Origin: Thermoanaerobaculia bacterium
GTDB lineage: Bacteria > Acidobacteriota > Thermoanaerobaculia > Multivoradales > J023
Direction: 5' to 3'
Assembly: GCA_030431255.1 (NCBI GenBank)
Contig: JAUIJL010000002.1
Coordinates: 310,001 to 374,000, forward strand
DNA: 64,000 bases
This document shows, in pieces, positions 28,590 to 39,255 of this stretch. Numbering within the stretch: position 1 is the first letter of the stretch; every line of letters starts with the position of its first letter. The position numbers and the translations under genes are program-made. The notes below the pieces were generated by a model, which was given only the letters and a program-made list of their open reading frames with translations, had not been told where the DNA came from and made no database searches.

Positions 28590-28924
28590 TGACCCACCAT
28601 CCAGGTGATGAACCCGGCCAACGCGCTCATCAGAGCGATTAGCGCCGCCCAAACTGGGGCCGGCACCGCAGCGGCTCTGGCCTCAAGGCGTACTTCGACA
28701 GCTTTCAGACGAGACGAGAAGCTCAGCCGCCCATTGTCGACGAACATGCGATCGTGCATATTCCGAATCGCATGGCTGTTTTCGGCCTGCCCCTTCTTCA
28801 AGGCCTCAATGCCCGTCAGCACCTCTTTTGAGACAGCCGTATCGCTCTGGTCCCGCTCACGCTCGAGCCGCTCGAGCTCCGCCCGAAAGAGTTTCCTTAA
28901 GTCTCCAAGATCTCCCGTATTCAT
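28586..28924 (-). CDS. Coiled-coil protein with C-terminal membrane anchor
   Basis: The 112-residue product is a charged helical coiled coil (RKLFRAELERLERERDQSD onward). It ends in one hydrophobic helix (AALIALMSALAGFITWMVGQ). Small phage proteins of this shape next to tail genes include holin-like and tail-tip accessory proteins. The ATG overlaps the stop of the DUF2793 gene and has GGGAG 8 bases upstream; an earlier start was rejected for lacking these. With the downstream hydrolase it could form a lysis or entry module. Confidence 0.65.
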   Translation of the reverse strand: MNTGDLGDLRKLFRAELERLERERDQSDTAVSKEVLTGIEALKKGQAENSHAIRNMHDRMFVDNGRLSFSSRLKAVEVRLEARAAAVPAPVWAALIALMSALAGFITWMVGQ

Positions 28925-29967
28925 CCCAAGGCTCCCTGCACCACATACCAATCGTCTTGCTCGGCGTGCACCAGCGTGGCCTCACCGTTGGCTCGGAGGT
29001 GACCAAGGTATGAGCCGCCGGGATCGTAAATCCCAGCGTCTGGGCCGGATTGGTGCTTCAGAAACACCATCGCACCCACCTCCACACCGCTCTCGAGATC
29101 GATCCTGGGAGCCTGGCCCGCACCTAGACTGACGAGCACGGTGCAGACGCCGGAAGAGAACCAGCTCTTTTCAATCAAATAGGCCTCTTCAGGATTGATT
29201 CCAGTCAGCCATTCGAAGTGCGGCGTTTGCCTAGCAATTTCAACCCAGCCACCCGAGCGCATCGCCGTCCGTTTAGTTGCGTTGATGAAAACGGAGATAC
29301 CTTCGTCGAGTGGCAAGGTTTCGTAGGTCCATCCTCCGGCCCCATCCTCAGTGGCTAGCTCACCCTCGTGGCCATTCCACGCTCCGGAGCAGGCTGCCAC
29401 GCTTAGATCAGGCTTGAGCAACAGATAGGAGGCTCCCGACGTCGGAGAACTCGGGGGATCGATTTGCACGCTCTCCACATGCACATGACGCATGCAGCCC
29501 AGATTGAAGCGCGCGCCCGCCGGGGTGGTGGCTCCCGTCATGCCCGCGGCCACGGTGCCCGGCGGAGGTGTCGGCGACGGTTCCACATAACCCAGGGCGA
29601 AGAGCACCCAATCGCTGGACGACCAGGCGCCTGCACCCGTGGACGCCGAGACCTCCACCACCAGGGTGCCGGCGTCCGAATCGTGACTCACCACCCGGCC
29701 GAATAGGCTTTGGTCGTCACCCACTTGATCGATGATTTGTAGCCGCAGATTCTGCGGCCATTCGATGCCGTTTAGGGGGACGTCGAAGACCTTCGTTTCC
29801 GTGGTGTTGTTGTGAAAGCTGCTGGACGTGCGACGGTTGAAGGTTTCCACCATCAACACGAGCTGCTCCCAGAGCAGGGGTAGACCAAAGAGGTAGCCGC
29901 GACCGTCGGCCCCCTGCATGGTTTCGTCAGTGATGGTGGCTGTCGGCCCTTTTACGATGATTCCCAT
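28921..29967 (-). CDS. Phage tail protein with DUF2793-like C-terminal domain
   Basis: The 348-residue product has an unrecognised beta-rich N-terminal domain. Around residue 225 a DUF2793-like segment begins: GAWNGHEGELATEDGAGGW and then a conserved G-W-V pattern. DUF2793 occurs in phage and gene-transfer-agent tail-tip or receptor-binding proteins. It lies after the tail-tip genes, as expected. The ATG at the end of this frame has AAGGGG upstream; the open frame continues further but overlaps the previous gene and has no family signal there. Confidence 0.7.
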   Translation of the reverse strand: MGIIVKGPTATITDETMQGADGRGYLFGLPLLWEQLVLMVETFNRRTSSSFHNNTTETKVFDVPLNGIEWPQNLRLQIIDQVGDDQSLFGRVVSHDSDAGTLVVEVSASTGAGAWSSSDWVLFALGYVEPSPTPPPGTVAAGMTGATTPAGARFNLGCMRHVHVESVQIDPPSSPTSGASYLLLKPDLSVAACSGAWNGHEGELATEDGAGGWTYETLPLDEGISVFINATKRTAMRSGGWVEIARQTPHFEWLTGINPEEAYLIEKSWFSSGVCTVLVSLGAGQAPRIDLESGVEVGAMVFLKHQSGPDAGIYDPGGSYLGHLRANGEATLVHAEQDDWYVVQGALG

Positions 29968-29990
29968 GGCGATGAATTCCCCTTCGCCGA

Positions 29991-30920
29991 TCAGCCCAAG
30001 GCTTCTTCGGCGGCGATATTGAGTGAGTTCCGATCCGTGACGTCGTCCCAAAAGCCGGCCACGGATCCGCTGATGTCGCGCAGCCGAGCCACCATCGACA
30101 GCTCGTGCCAGAGGTGCCCTTTGTCCGGAAACGGCACCACGAAAGCCCGACGTTTCGCACCACCGCTCCTCCACCACCTCAAGAGGCGGTAGAAAAGGTC
30201 GTGGTCGTCGACGTGATCCCATTCGAAGCCCCAGGCTCGAAGCTGGCGACCCGCGTCTCCGAAGTCCCATCCATCCGGAGACAAATCCACCGAGCCCAAA
30301 TCCACGTTGGAAAACTCGGCGCCCCAGAGAAAATTCACTTCGGATTGCCAGGCGTGCGATGCCCAAAGCTCCGCGATGCGCAGATAGGCGCCGGGATCCG
30401 CAGACGCCGGCGCCGGGATGACGATGCGCAAGGCTTGCACCCGCTGGGCTTCGGTCAGTTGGACTCCGGCGTGAAAACGCAGCTCTCGTGACAGGCAAGT
30501 CAGCTCGGCCGCGCTCGGTCCGCCGAACCAGAGATTCGGATCCCCCCACCGTTGGCTTCCCCAAGTCGCCCGCACCACAAAAGGACCCTCCGCGGCTTTG
30601 ATGAAGTCTCGGCCGTTCTCCGACACCTCCACCCGCCATTCGAGGTCGAGGGGATCGACACCGCGAAAAGCGATCGCTGCGAGGCCGACGAAATCCACCA
30701 GTCGAGGCTCTGGCCAATCGATCCGAATTCGGACGTCGGTGCTGCCGGGCCAAAAGCCGTCTTCCGTTTGCCAATGGCTGTCGAATCCGGGCACGGTCAA
30801 GGCAGACGTGGGTAGGCTCGGCACCGCGGTGTTCGAGCTGATGACCCCCTCGAGCTCGGGAAGGGCCAGATTTTCCAGCGCCAATAAGAGATGGCCCGAG
30901 CGATCACGAATCACCGGCAT
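29991..30920 (-). CDS. Phage tail-tip protein
   Basis: The 309-residue product is rich in Trp and beta strands, with a discoidin-like middle (VDFVGLAAIAFRGVDPLD..WRVEVSENGRDF). Its start overlaps the preceding stop (TAATG). Position after the large tail protein and before the DUF2793 gene suggests a tail-tip or fibre component. No specific family is certain. Confidence 0.65.
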   Translation of the reverse strand: MPVIRDRSGHLLLALENLALPELEGVISSNTAVPSLPTSALTVPGFDSHWQTEDGFWPGSTDVRIRIDWPEPRLVDFVGLAAIAFRGVDPLDLEWRVEVSENGRDFIKAAEGPFVVRATWGSQRWGDPNLWFGGPSAAELTCLSRELRFHAGVQLTEAQRVQALRIVIPAPASADPGAYLRIAELWASHAWQSEVNFLWGAEFSNVDLGSVDLSPDGWDFGDAGRQLRAWGFEWDHVDDHDLFYRLLRWWRSGGAKRRAFVVPFPDKGHLWHELSMVARLRDISGSVAGFWDDVTDRNSLNIAAEEALG

Positions 30921-33346
30921 TAGCGATACCCCCTGAGAACGGCTTGCGACCCCGTGGGATCCATGTCGATATAGGTGGCGACCAACGGCAGCCCGTCGGC
31001 AAAGGCGCCTTCAGCAGTGACCAGAAGACGATCACTCGGCTGATACCGCAGCACCTCGGGCCCGGGAGACAGCTCCCAAAAAGACCGTGGCACTCCGTGC
31101 AGGGCGACCAGTCGAGCCAACAGGATCTTGGCGCTGCTGAGGTCGGGCAAATACGTTTCGAGGCGCAGCTCACCCGCGGTGGCGTGGGCCTCGCGCACCT
31201 CGGGCCGGGGATCGTCGACCCACCGAAAAGGCGTTTGCAGGCGCTCGCGTTCCGAGGCGGAGACCGACTCGGCCACGGTGCTCAAGGGGAACCACACACG
31301 GCCATAGCCCACGGCCACGTTCCAATAGGGAGGCACGGTGCTGAGCGAAGCCGGCGGGCTACGAAACCGCCCCAGGCTGCCGACGGTGGCCCCATCTGGC
31401 AAAGGCCAGTTGCCGATTCGAATGGTGCCGTCCGGCAGCTCTCGGGCCCATCCGTGGCAGCTGTCCAAGATCCGACGCAGAATTTGAGATCGGGCGGTGG
31501 GTGGACCGGCCTGCGGTGCGATGGCCAACACCGGATCCCACTCGAGCACGGACTCCACGTGACGGCCGCCGCTCCACAGGGCGTATTGCGCCGACGCGGT
31601 GTGCACTGCCTGGGGATCCCCCAACACGTCGACGACCAGGTCACCGGGCGGTGTGCCCATACCGCCATCGGTCGACAGGGCGGAGCGCTCCGTATCGATG
31701 AAGACCTGAGGCGCGCTGGACCGCACGATGACGGCTTTTCCTGTGGATTCCGAGGTGGTCAGCGGCTCGACCAGGCGACACACGCTGAAATCGTCGCTGA
31801 TGCCCTCCGCGGCGATCTCGTAGGTGCCGTCGTTCACTTCCGCATTGGTAACCAGGTCGATGCGCTGCCCCGGTCGATATGGGTCGCTCTGCCCCGGTAC
31901 GAGACGTCTAAAGATTCCGGCAGGACCCTTGAGGGCGTTGGAGCTGGCATCGACCTCGATTTGATCCGAGATCAGCTCCAGGTCTTGGACCACGGGAACG
32001 CCTTGGCTGTAGACCACCGAGGGTGAATCGCTCGGCCGATCCGACCATCGGTACCACTGGCCGGAGCTGTCGACCAGCTGCGCTTTAGCGCTTCGACACG
32101 GTCCCACAGTCCGGCCGGCGCTCATGCCCGCGATGCCCGTTTGAAAGCGTGTGGGATCGTCGCCCTCGAGCGACGAGACCCACGACGGATCGCCGGTCAA
32201 GCCCAAGGGCGAGCGCTCCAACTCGTCGGCGGCGATGGCGCCGGTGCGATCTTCGGCTTTGTAGAGGAATTCCAGGTCCGGCTCGTCACCGTTCAGCGGT
32301 CGGGCCATCCATTGCCGAGTCTCGGATTCGTCGAGCAGACGGGAGGCACCCCACGCCTCGTAGAGCACGAAGCTCTGCATGGCGAATTGGCGGCCGAGCT
32401 GCAGGGGATGCAAGGGGCCGGTGGCGGCTGTGGGGGTCGGGATCACCAACGGCTCGAGCACCCGAGCGAACGCCCCCTCGCTGGAGCGCTGCCACAGCTC
32501 GGCCGTGGACACGCCGTCAACGGTCTGGACCCGCAAACACAGGCCAATGCGCTCGTCCACCGGCAAGGCATCACCGGTGCCACCGTGGCCGCCCCGGGAG
32601 AAGATCACGGGCTGCAAGCTCTCGTTGACGCCGATCCCGTATTGGCAGGTCGCAACGCCTCCCCCCTTCAGCAGGAACGGCCGCCAAGTGCCGCCCCCCT
32701 CCGGTAGCAGGCGCCCGGTCCACCCCACCGTGAAATTCAAACCGAGGTCCAAATGAGCCGCGTCCGCCGCGACGCCCCAACTCTGTTCGTACTCCAGTTG
32801 GAGGCCACCGCCCCACCCACCCCACACCGTGGACACGGCGGGTTGATCATCTAGGCTCTGGACGCCCGACAGGGTCATATGCAGGCGATTGCGGTTGGAG
32901 GTGGATCGCCCCCAGGAAGTCACGACGGCGGTACCCAACTCAGCCGACGAGCTCCACGGGAAGGGCTTCCGAGCCACGGTAAACGGGCCGCCAAGGTGGA
33001 CGGATACCGAACGCCCACGCACGGTGTAAGACCCCGGGTCGAGCCATGGATCGAAACGGCCATCACCGTTTTCGATCTCCAAATCGAGGCTGAAGGGCCG
33101 CGCTCCTCCGCCGAAAGATGGACCGTCCGTGATCGCCTGCACCCACCGCCGCCCGGGTAGCAACCTGGCCTCGAAAGGCGTCGAAGCCGGCTCGTCTTCC
33201 GGCTCGGTAACCAGACCGCTGGCGGTCGAGAGGTAGAGCGGCTCCGCCGTGCCGTCCGCAGCGATCGAGTCGACCACAACGCTTAGGGTTCTGGGTAAAT
33301 CTCGACGTTCCAACAACGCCAAAAGATCTGCGGATAAGAGGTTCAA
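30920..33346 (-). CDS. Large phage tail (tip/hub) protein
   Basis: The 808-residue product follows the tape measure with a 4-base overlap, the place of distal-tail and hub proteins. A concanavalin/LamG-like region lies at about residues 180-350 (LQLGRQFAMQSFVLYEAWGA). Later parts resemble hub-like beta domains (GPAGIFRRLVPGQSDPYRPG). It is likely structural and could contribute to receptor recognition. I recognise no enzymatic motif. Confidence 0.68.
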   Translation of the reverse strand: MNLLSADLLALLERRDLPRTLSVVVDSIAADGTAEPLYLSTASGLVTEPEDEPASTPFEARLLPGRRWVQAITDGPSFGGGARPFSLDLEIENGDGRFDPWLDPGSYTVRGRSVSVHLGGPFTVARKPFPWSSSAELGTAVVTSWGRSTSNRNRLHMTLSGVQSLDDQPAVSTVWGGWGGGLQLEYEQSWGVAADAAHLDLGLNFTVGWTGRLLPEGGGTWRPFLLKGGGVATCQYGIGVNESLQPVIFSRGGHGGTGDALPVDERIGLCLRVQTVDGVSTAELWQRSSEGAFARVLEPLVIPTPTAATGPLHPLQLGRQFAMQSFVLYEAWGASRLLDESETRQWMARPLNGDEPDLEFLYKAEDRTGAIAADELERSPLGLTGDPSWVSSLEGDDPTRFQTGIAGMSAGRTVGPCRSAKAQLVDSSGQWYRWSDRPSDSPSVVYSQGVPVVQDLELISDQIEVDASSNALKGPAGIFRRLVPGQSDPYRPGQRIDLVTNAEVNDGTYEIAAEGISDDFSVCRLVEPLTTSESTGKAVIVRSSAPQVFIDTERSALSTDGGMGTPPGDLVVDVLGDPQAVHTASAQYALWSGGRHVESVLEWDPVLAIAPQAGPPTARSQILRRILDSCHGWARELPDGTIRIGNWPLPDGATVGSLGRFRSPPASLSTVPPYWNVAVGYGRVWFPLSTVAESVSASERERLQTPFRWVDDPRPEVREAHATAGELRLETYLPDLSSAKILLARLVALHGVPRSFWELSPGPEVLRYQPSDRLLVTAEGAFADGLPLVATYIDMDPTGSQAVLRGYR

Positions 33347-36300
33347 GTTTTGTACCCTCCAAATTGCGTGTTTCCTTCGACCGCTCGAAGGATCCGGCTC
33401 AGCAGCTCGACCACTGGATCTTGGCTCTGCTCAGCTTGGGGTCGCCTCGACCGCCGCTCTTTCCGCTGCTCTTCCCGGGCCCTTTGCTCGTCTCGACGGT
33501 CGCGTTTCTCTTGGCGCCGGTCGTCCCGTTGGGCGTGGTCCGTGAGCTCGGCCAGGTAGCGTTCAATCTCCCGAGAGGACCGGTCTTTGCCCGCCGATTC
33601 CGGGTGTGGAACAAAAGCCGGCAGGTCCGAGGAGGCTCTTTGAGCAGGCCTTGGGAACAGATCGAGCCGACTGGTGCGAACAGCCTGAGCCAAAGCCTTG
33701 GTGGCGAGGTTTTGCGCGTGCTCGTCGAGACTGTCGGCTTGAGCACGGAAAGGCTTCAGCTCTTCCCAGCTCAGTGGAAGGGTTTGGATGCCGTCGCGGA
33801 TGTCGCTGAGGATGACGTTGCCGTCTTCCACCGCCGCGGTGGTGGCGTCGACGAAGGGGTTGCTTTCGATCAGCTCGCGGACGGAACCGAGCTCGTCGCG
33901 AATGGCCAGGCTCCCCACTCCATCGCCGAGATAGCTGCGGGATACCTCGTTGTATTCACGAGCCGCTCCAGCCAGCTGCTCAAGGGCCTCTAGGTCTCCC
34001 GCCTCGGCCCGGGTTCTCAGATCGCGGAAACGCGCCTGCGCTTCCAAGAACCGCTCTTCCCCGGACACGCGCGGGTCGGTAGCGTCCAGCTCGTCGACAA
34101 ATGCCTGTAGGCCAGAGGTGGCTTTGCCCCAGAAGTCATCCCAGGCTGAGGCCTCGGCGATGGCCAGGCGGTCGAAGGCCTCGGCGCCCGCTCCCAGCTC
34201 GGTGAAGGCTTCATGCATGGCTTGGAAGTCTTCGAGAATCTTGTCTCGATCGCGGATGAGATCACTCTGCCCGAGGTCCTCGTAGCGCTCTAGTGCCTGG
34301 TCGACAAACCCGCTCACACCGAGGGCGAAAGCTTCGTCGATTTCGTCCAGCAGCACATGTCCGCCCACGATTTGGCCGGCGTCCTCGCGCAGCTGATCGC
34401 GCAGGGCAGTCATCTGTTGCGCTTCGCGCACCAGATCATGGAGCGGCATCTCTCGCCAGGCGGTCAAGGCTTGGCGGATGCGCTCCATCTCTTGTGCACG
34501 CTGTTCGATCTCGTCGATGGGATTCCCACCACTACCTTGGGAGGCCGAACCGCCGGTGGGAGTCTCTGGAGGAGTGAACAGCTCGTCGAGATCGGTTTCC
34601 GAAAGGGTCAGCAAAAGACCATCGATCAGGGCTCCGGTTTCATCGCTGATCAAGCCGAGCACCTTGTATTGCTCGTACATGATCTGAAGCTCGGCGATTT
34701 TGAGCTCGAAGGAAATCCGGTCCACCTGAGCCCGGATTTGCGCGGCTTCCTCGGTGTTTCCGAGCCGATCTTGGATCTCGGCCGCCATCCCCAACACCGA
34801 AAGCTCCGCTTGTTGAGACAGCTCACCCATCACGCCGTCAAACCGCTCAACGGAGATAGCTCCGTCTTCCATGAGCTGGGTCAGCAGCTCGACCTGATCG
34901 GCGAGACCAGAAGCTCGATCTCGAGCCTGCTCAAGGGGTAGACCCAGCCCGTCTACGACCCCTTCGGCGAACGCGAGCACTTCGATCTCTAGGGCGGCCA
35001 GGATCGGATCCAGCAGCTCTTTGAGATGCTGATCGCGCTGGTCGCCCGACTCCAGTTGCATCATGGCCGCGTTGGCGGCATAGGCCGCCTCGATTTGCTG
35101 GTCGTAGCGCTCGCGCAGATGCCGATAGGACGTCTGCCCCTCGGATTCTCCGGCCGAGCGTTGGATTTCCCGGAACGGTTCCAGGAAGTCGTCGATGATC
35201 TGCTGCGCGTTGGCGGTCACGAAGGCATCGGCGAATTCTTCACCCATGCCCAGCTTGAGGATGTCGGCGCGCTGGTTTTTGAGATCCAGCAGAGAATCCA
35301 CCAGACCGGCGGCGGTGTCTCCCAGATCCCGCTCCACCGAGCGGAGAGCGTCGCGGAAGGCCTGCCTCTGCCGTTCGAGGTTTGCAGCCTCGGCGGCACG
35401 CCGGGCCCCATTGCCACCACCCCGGCGGTATCCGCCTCCTCCTCGGTAGCGGCCGGACGTCACAGCGCCTTCGGCGCGGGCCAGCAAGGATTCATACCTG
35501 GCCAACGTTTCGTCGGCGATGCCACCCATGGTGTACATGAGATCGAGCTGACGTCGGAGATCGAGGATTTTCAGGTGACCCTCGAGCTGCATCAGCTCCA
35601 TGTAGGTGGCGTGGTCTTGCCCGATCACCTCCATGATGCCCTGGAGGAAAGTCGCCTGGGCGCCCTTGCTCAAGGCTTCGAATTCGGCCTCGTATTGCTC
35701 GATGCGCTGGGCCCTGAGTGCGGCCAACGATTCTTCGGTTAGCCCGAGCTCTCGGCCTCGCTGTACGGCTTCGTCGGCGGCAGCCGTGGCTTGATTGAGA
35801 CCGCGCTCATAGTCGGATAGACCGGTGGTAGCTTCGTTGGTTGCAGCGCTTGTCTGGCCTAGCTGGGCCGCAAGGGCGGCGTCCGCTTCCATGGCCAGGG
35901 AGAGGGCTTCGTCGAGGCCCTCCAGGCCGATGCTGTCGGCTTGCTGGAGGATCGAGGCGACGTTGTCGGAAATGCCGGAGATGACTCCACCAGCCAGCAT
36001 CTTCTCGATGCCGGCTTGAAGGGCATCATTGAGGGTTTCGAAATGTTCCTCGACCCCGTCGACGGTGAGCTTGAACTTGTCGCCACCGTTATTCACGTTG
36101 ATCGTGAACGTTTGAAGATCGACGATCGTTCCGCCCAGGGAATCGACGATCCCATTCACGGCAAGGCCCACTTCGTTGATGAGCTCGGCCATCAAATCCG
36201 TGTCAAATTTCAAGTCTCCCTTGCCTTGAATTCCAGGGTTGGCAAAATTATTTGGGCCGCCATAGAAAAAGGTTGCTCCGAGCCCGCCAAACCGCTTTGC

Positions 36301-39252
36301 ATCTTGGCGGGACGTATACGCATTCAGCGCAGCGATCACCGCGGCTGCAACACCGGCAGTCGCCAAAGATGTCGACGCAGCCGACGCCCCACCAGACGAC
36401 CACGCGCCAGTTCCTTCTAGCCCTGGATAGAGGGCTGGACTCCCCAGGTTGGCGCCGGCTGCGCCACCGCCACCGCCGAACATGCCCCAAAGGCCCGACC
36501 CTGAGTTGTAGCTTTGGTATGCCTTATATGCAGACGTAGCGGCCGAAATCCAAGACGAGCCACCGCCCCCACCGCCACCCCCGCTGGAGCCCAAGAAACC
36601 GTTGATCAACGAGCCCCAGAATCCACTGCCGCTGCCTGATCCCGAGCTACTGAAAATAGCGGCCGCGGCCGAACGGATCGCTTGAGAGGTGAGCTCGCGC
36701 AGAAGTGCTTCGCCAAGGTTCGCGGCGATCGAGTCGCCAAAGTCGTACCACTCGGCAATCTGTTCCTCCAGCAGTTGGGATAGAGCGTTTCCGGTCTGGG
36801 ATAGCGCATCGGACGCGGCATCTCCCCAGCTCTGCCAGAAGTCGTTCGATCCCTGGTCCATGGAGGACGCCAGAGCCGCGGTTTCTTCGGACAGCTGCTC
36901 GGTGGCCAACCGCTGCTCAACTAGACCCTGTACCTCGGCATCAGAAAGCTCGAGGCCCTGGGCCAACAGCTCGTTTCTCAGCTCCAGGTAAATGTCGTAC
37001 CGGCGGAGTGCTTCGAGCCCCTCTTCTGAAGCGATACGCGCCCGCTCCTGGGCTACGGCCCATTCTTCGGCACTGCCGTTGACGAGCGCCTGAGTGGCGA
37101 GTCGTTTCCGCTCCTCCTCTTCAGCGCCCGCGAGTGCTTTTCGAAGATCAAAGAGCGTATTGATTTGCTTTTTGATCTCACCGACCAGCTCACCGGTGGA
37201 ATCAGCTGCCAACTTCTGCTCAGCGTTGTAAAGGGCGAGTGATCGCTCGGCTTCGAGCTGGGCCGCTGCCGACTGCCCTACGGCATCGAGGCGCAGCCTC
37301 TCCTGTTGGATCTGGGAGGCGAGAGAGGTAGATAGCGACTCGTGAGCTTCTGCCAGCTGCTCCTGAGCTTTTTGGGCACCTGAGGCTTTTTCGTCGGACT
37401 TCTCGAGCTGAGAGTTAGCAGCCTTCAACTGGGCTTTGAGCAGCTCCAAAGCCTCGTTTTCTTGGTGGGTAGCCCCGTCGAGCTCCACATAGCGCTCGGT
37501 GAGCAGCTCTATAGCCTTCTCCAGCTCTAGAACCGTTTTTCCTGCAACGCCTTTCTCACGTTGCGCCTGGGCAAGGTTCTCGCGCATCCGCGCGATCTCT
37601 TGGGAAGTGGCGTTGACTCCCTCTTTGCTCAGGGATAAGGCGTCTTGCCACCGGGCGACCTCTTGCGAGGCGGCGGTGAGATCTCCCCGCACGTCTTCCA
37701 GGCGCAGCGACAAGCGATCCAGCTCTTTGCCCACATGCACCTGATCGGTGCTTTGGAGGGCCTCGGCGAGCTGTCCATCAAGGTCTCGAAGCTCTGCCCC
37801 GGCCGCCACCATCTTTCGAATATCGGCCGTGGAATTTGTTGCCCATTTGGAAATGGCGGAGTCTGCGAGGCTTGCCGCAGACACCACGGCCATGATGGCC
37901 AAGGTCACCGGGCCCAGGGCCGCGCCGAAAATCTTCAAGGCACCCGCTCCTGCTTGTAGCCCAGCCGCCCACTTCATCATCGTCCCGTAGAAGGCAAGGG
38001 CCATCAGAGCCAACACGACCGCCTTTACCACCGATGCGTTGTCTGCCACCAACAAAAGGGCATCTGACACGATCCCGAGCGCACTACCCATCCGCTCCCC
38101 GAGGTGTGCGGAGGCATCGCGATTGGCCCTCAAGAAGGCTGTCCAGTCGTCAGTGGCGGTCCGCAGGGCCGGAGACATGCCCTGCCCCATTTCGATGGTG
38201 GTGGACTCGGCAGCAGATTTGAGAGCCATCACCGAGCCGTGGAGGTTGTCGGTCATGGTCTTGGCCATGCGCTCGGCGGAACCGTTGGCGCCGTCCAGCT
38301 CTCCGTGAAGCTTGGCCACGTCTTCGGCGCCGCTTCTCAGGGCTAGGAAGGCCGTACCACCTCGTTGGGCGAAGAGAGTAAATGCATCCTCGGTGGTGAC
38401 ACTCTTGAGCTTGCCGAGGATGTCAACGAGGCTGTGGGTCTCTGGATTGACGTCCTCGACCGTTAATCCATATTTGGCCAAGGCACCCCTGGCCTTGTTG
38501 GTCGGCGCCACCAGGCCTTGATAGATGCGCCTCAGGCCCGTTCCAGCCATCTCCCCCTGAATGCCGCGATCGGAAAGCACTCCCACGGCCGCAGCCGTTT
38601 CCTCAATGGGACGCTTGAGAGATGCGGCCACCGGCCCCACGAATTTGAAGGCATCGCCCAACTGTTTGACGTTGGTATTAGCCGACGCCGACGCCAGCGC
38701 CATGACGTCCGCCACACGCCCCGATTCCGAGGCGTGCATATTCCACGTCGACATGACGTTCGACATGATGTCCGCGGACTGCCCCAACCCCAGGGCACCG
38801 GCCGCGGCGAGATCTAGGCTGGGACCGATCGAGCCGAGGATGGCATTGGTATCGAATCCGGCCCTACCCAGGTATTCCATGCCCTCGCCCGCTTGGGAAG
38901 CGGCGAACACGGTGCTTTCGCCCAGCTCCCGCGCTTTTGCGGTAAGGGCGTCCATCGCTTGCGCATTGGACTGGGTGACGGCTTCAACGCCCGACATACG
39001 GGCCTCGAAGCCCGTAAAGTTCGTGGCGCTGAGGGCGGTAAGGGTGGCCAGTGCGAGAGCACCGGCCGTGGCCATGGTCTTAAGTGTCTGACTGATGCCG
39101 CGCGACATCTCGCTGGCATCCACTGTATTGAGGCGAGCCTGCAGGGCGCTCGCTTGGCGTCCGGTCGACACGAGGGAGGCCTTGATACCTCCCAGCGTCC
39201 GCATCACGCTAGCGCCTTTGAGCCGGACCACCATGGAAGCTGCGCTCAGCAC
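33343..39252 (-). CDS. Phage tail tape measure protein, TP901 type
   Basis: The 1969-residue product sets tail length. The N-terminal TP901 core contains FTGFEARMSGVEAVTQSNAQ, LGESTVFAASQAGEGMEYL and MAGTGLRRIYQGL. Hydrophobic helices follow at about residues 415-470, then long coiled coils (about 490-780), and a glycine-rich stretch near residue 895 with GSSSGGGGGGGSS-like composition. Tape measures scale at roughly 0.15 nm per residue, so the tail would be near 290 nm, long for a siphovirus. The gene overlaps the next tail gene (ATGA) and follows the chaperone pair by 3 bases. Confidence 0.92.
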   Translation of the reverse strand: MLSAASMVVRLKGASVMRTLGGIKASLVSTGRQASALQARLNTVDASEMSRGISQTLKTMATAGALALATLTALSATNFTGFEARMSGVEAVTQSNAQAMDALTAKARELGESTVFAASQAGEGMEYLGRAGFDTNAILGSIGPSLDLAAAGALGLGQSADIMSNVMSTWNMHASESGRVADVMALASASANTNVKQLGDAFKFVGPVAASLKRPIEETAAAVGVLSDRGIQGEMAGTGLRRIYQGLVAPTNKARGALAKYGLTVEDVNPETHSLVDILGKLKSVTTEDAFTLFAQRGGTAFLALRSGAEDVAKLHGELDGANGSAERMAKTMTDNLHGSVMALKSAAESTTIEMGQGMSPALRTATDDWTAFLRANRDASAHLGERMGSALGIVSDALLLVADNASVVKAVVLALMALAFYGTMMKWAAGLQAGAGALKIFGAALGPVTLAIMAVVSAASLADSAISKWATNSTADIRKMVAAGAELRDLDGQLAEALQSTDQVHVGKELDRLSLRLEDVRGDLTAASQEVARWQDALSLSKEGVNATSQEIARMRENLAQAQREKGVAGKTVLELEKAIELLTERYVELDGATHQENEALELLKAQLKAANSQLEKSDEKASGAQKAQEQLAEAHESLSTSLASQIQQERLRLDAVGQSAAAQLEAERSLALYNAEQKLAADSTGELVGEIKKQINTLFDLRKALAGAEEEERKRLATQALVNGSAEEWAVAQERARIASEEGLEALRRYDIYLELRNELLAQGLELSDAEVQGLVEQRLATEQLSEETAALASSMDQGSNDFWQSWGDAASDALSQTGNALSQLLEEQIAEWYDFGDSIAANLGEALLRELTSQAIRSAAAAIFSSSGSGSGSGFWGSLINGFLGSSGGGGGGGGSSWISAATSAYKAYQSYNSGSGLWGMFGGGGGAAGANLGSPALYPGLEGTGAWSSGGASAASTSLATAGVAAAVIAALNAYTSRQDAKRFGGLGATFFYGGPNNFANPGIQGKGDLKFDTDLMAELINEVGLAVNGIVDSLGGTIVDLQTFTINVNNGGDKFKLTVDGVEEHFETLNDALQAGIEKMLAGGVISGISDNVASILQQADSIGLEGLDEALSLAMEADAALAAQLGQTSAATNEATTGLSDYERGLNQATAAADEAVQRGRELGLTEESLAALRAQRIEQYEAEFEALSKGAQATFLQGIMEVIGQDHATYMELMQLEGHLKILDLRRQLDLMYTMGGIADETLARYESLLARAEGAVTSGRYRGGGGYRRGGGNGARRAAEAANLERQRQAFRDALRSVERDLGDTAAGLVDSLLDLKNQRADILKLGMGEEFADAFVTANAQQIIDDFLEPFREIQRSAGESEGQTSYRHLRERYDQQIEAAYAANAAMMQLESGDQRDQHLKELLDPILAALEIEVLAFAEGVVDGLGLPLEQARDRASGLADQVELLTQLMEDGAISVERFDGVMGELSQQAELSVLGMAAEIQDRLGNTEEAAQIRAQVDRISFELKIAELQIMYEQYKVLGLISDETGALIDGLLLTLSETDLDELFTPPETPTGGSASQGSGGNPIDEIEQRAQEMERIRQALTAWREMPLHDLVREAQQMTALRDQLREDAGQIVGGHVLLDEIDEAFALGVSGFVDQALERYEDLGQSDLIRDRDKILEDFQAMHEAFTELGAGAEAFDRLAIAEASAWDDFWGKATSGLQAFVDELDATDPRVSGEERFLEAQARFRDLRTRAEAGDLEALEQLAGAAREYNEVSRSYLGDGVGSLAIRDELGSVRELIESNPFVDATTAAVEDGNVILSDIRDGIQTLPLSWEELKPFRAQADSLDEHAQNLATKALAQAVRTSRLDLFPRPAQRASSDLPAFVPHPESAGKDRSSREIERYLAELTDHAQRDDRRQEKRDRRDEQRAREEQRKERRSRRPQAEQSQDPVVELLSRILRAVEGNTQFGGYKT

Positions 39253-39255
39253 ACC

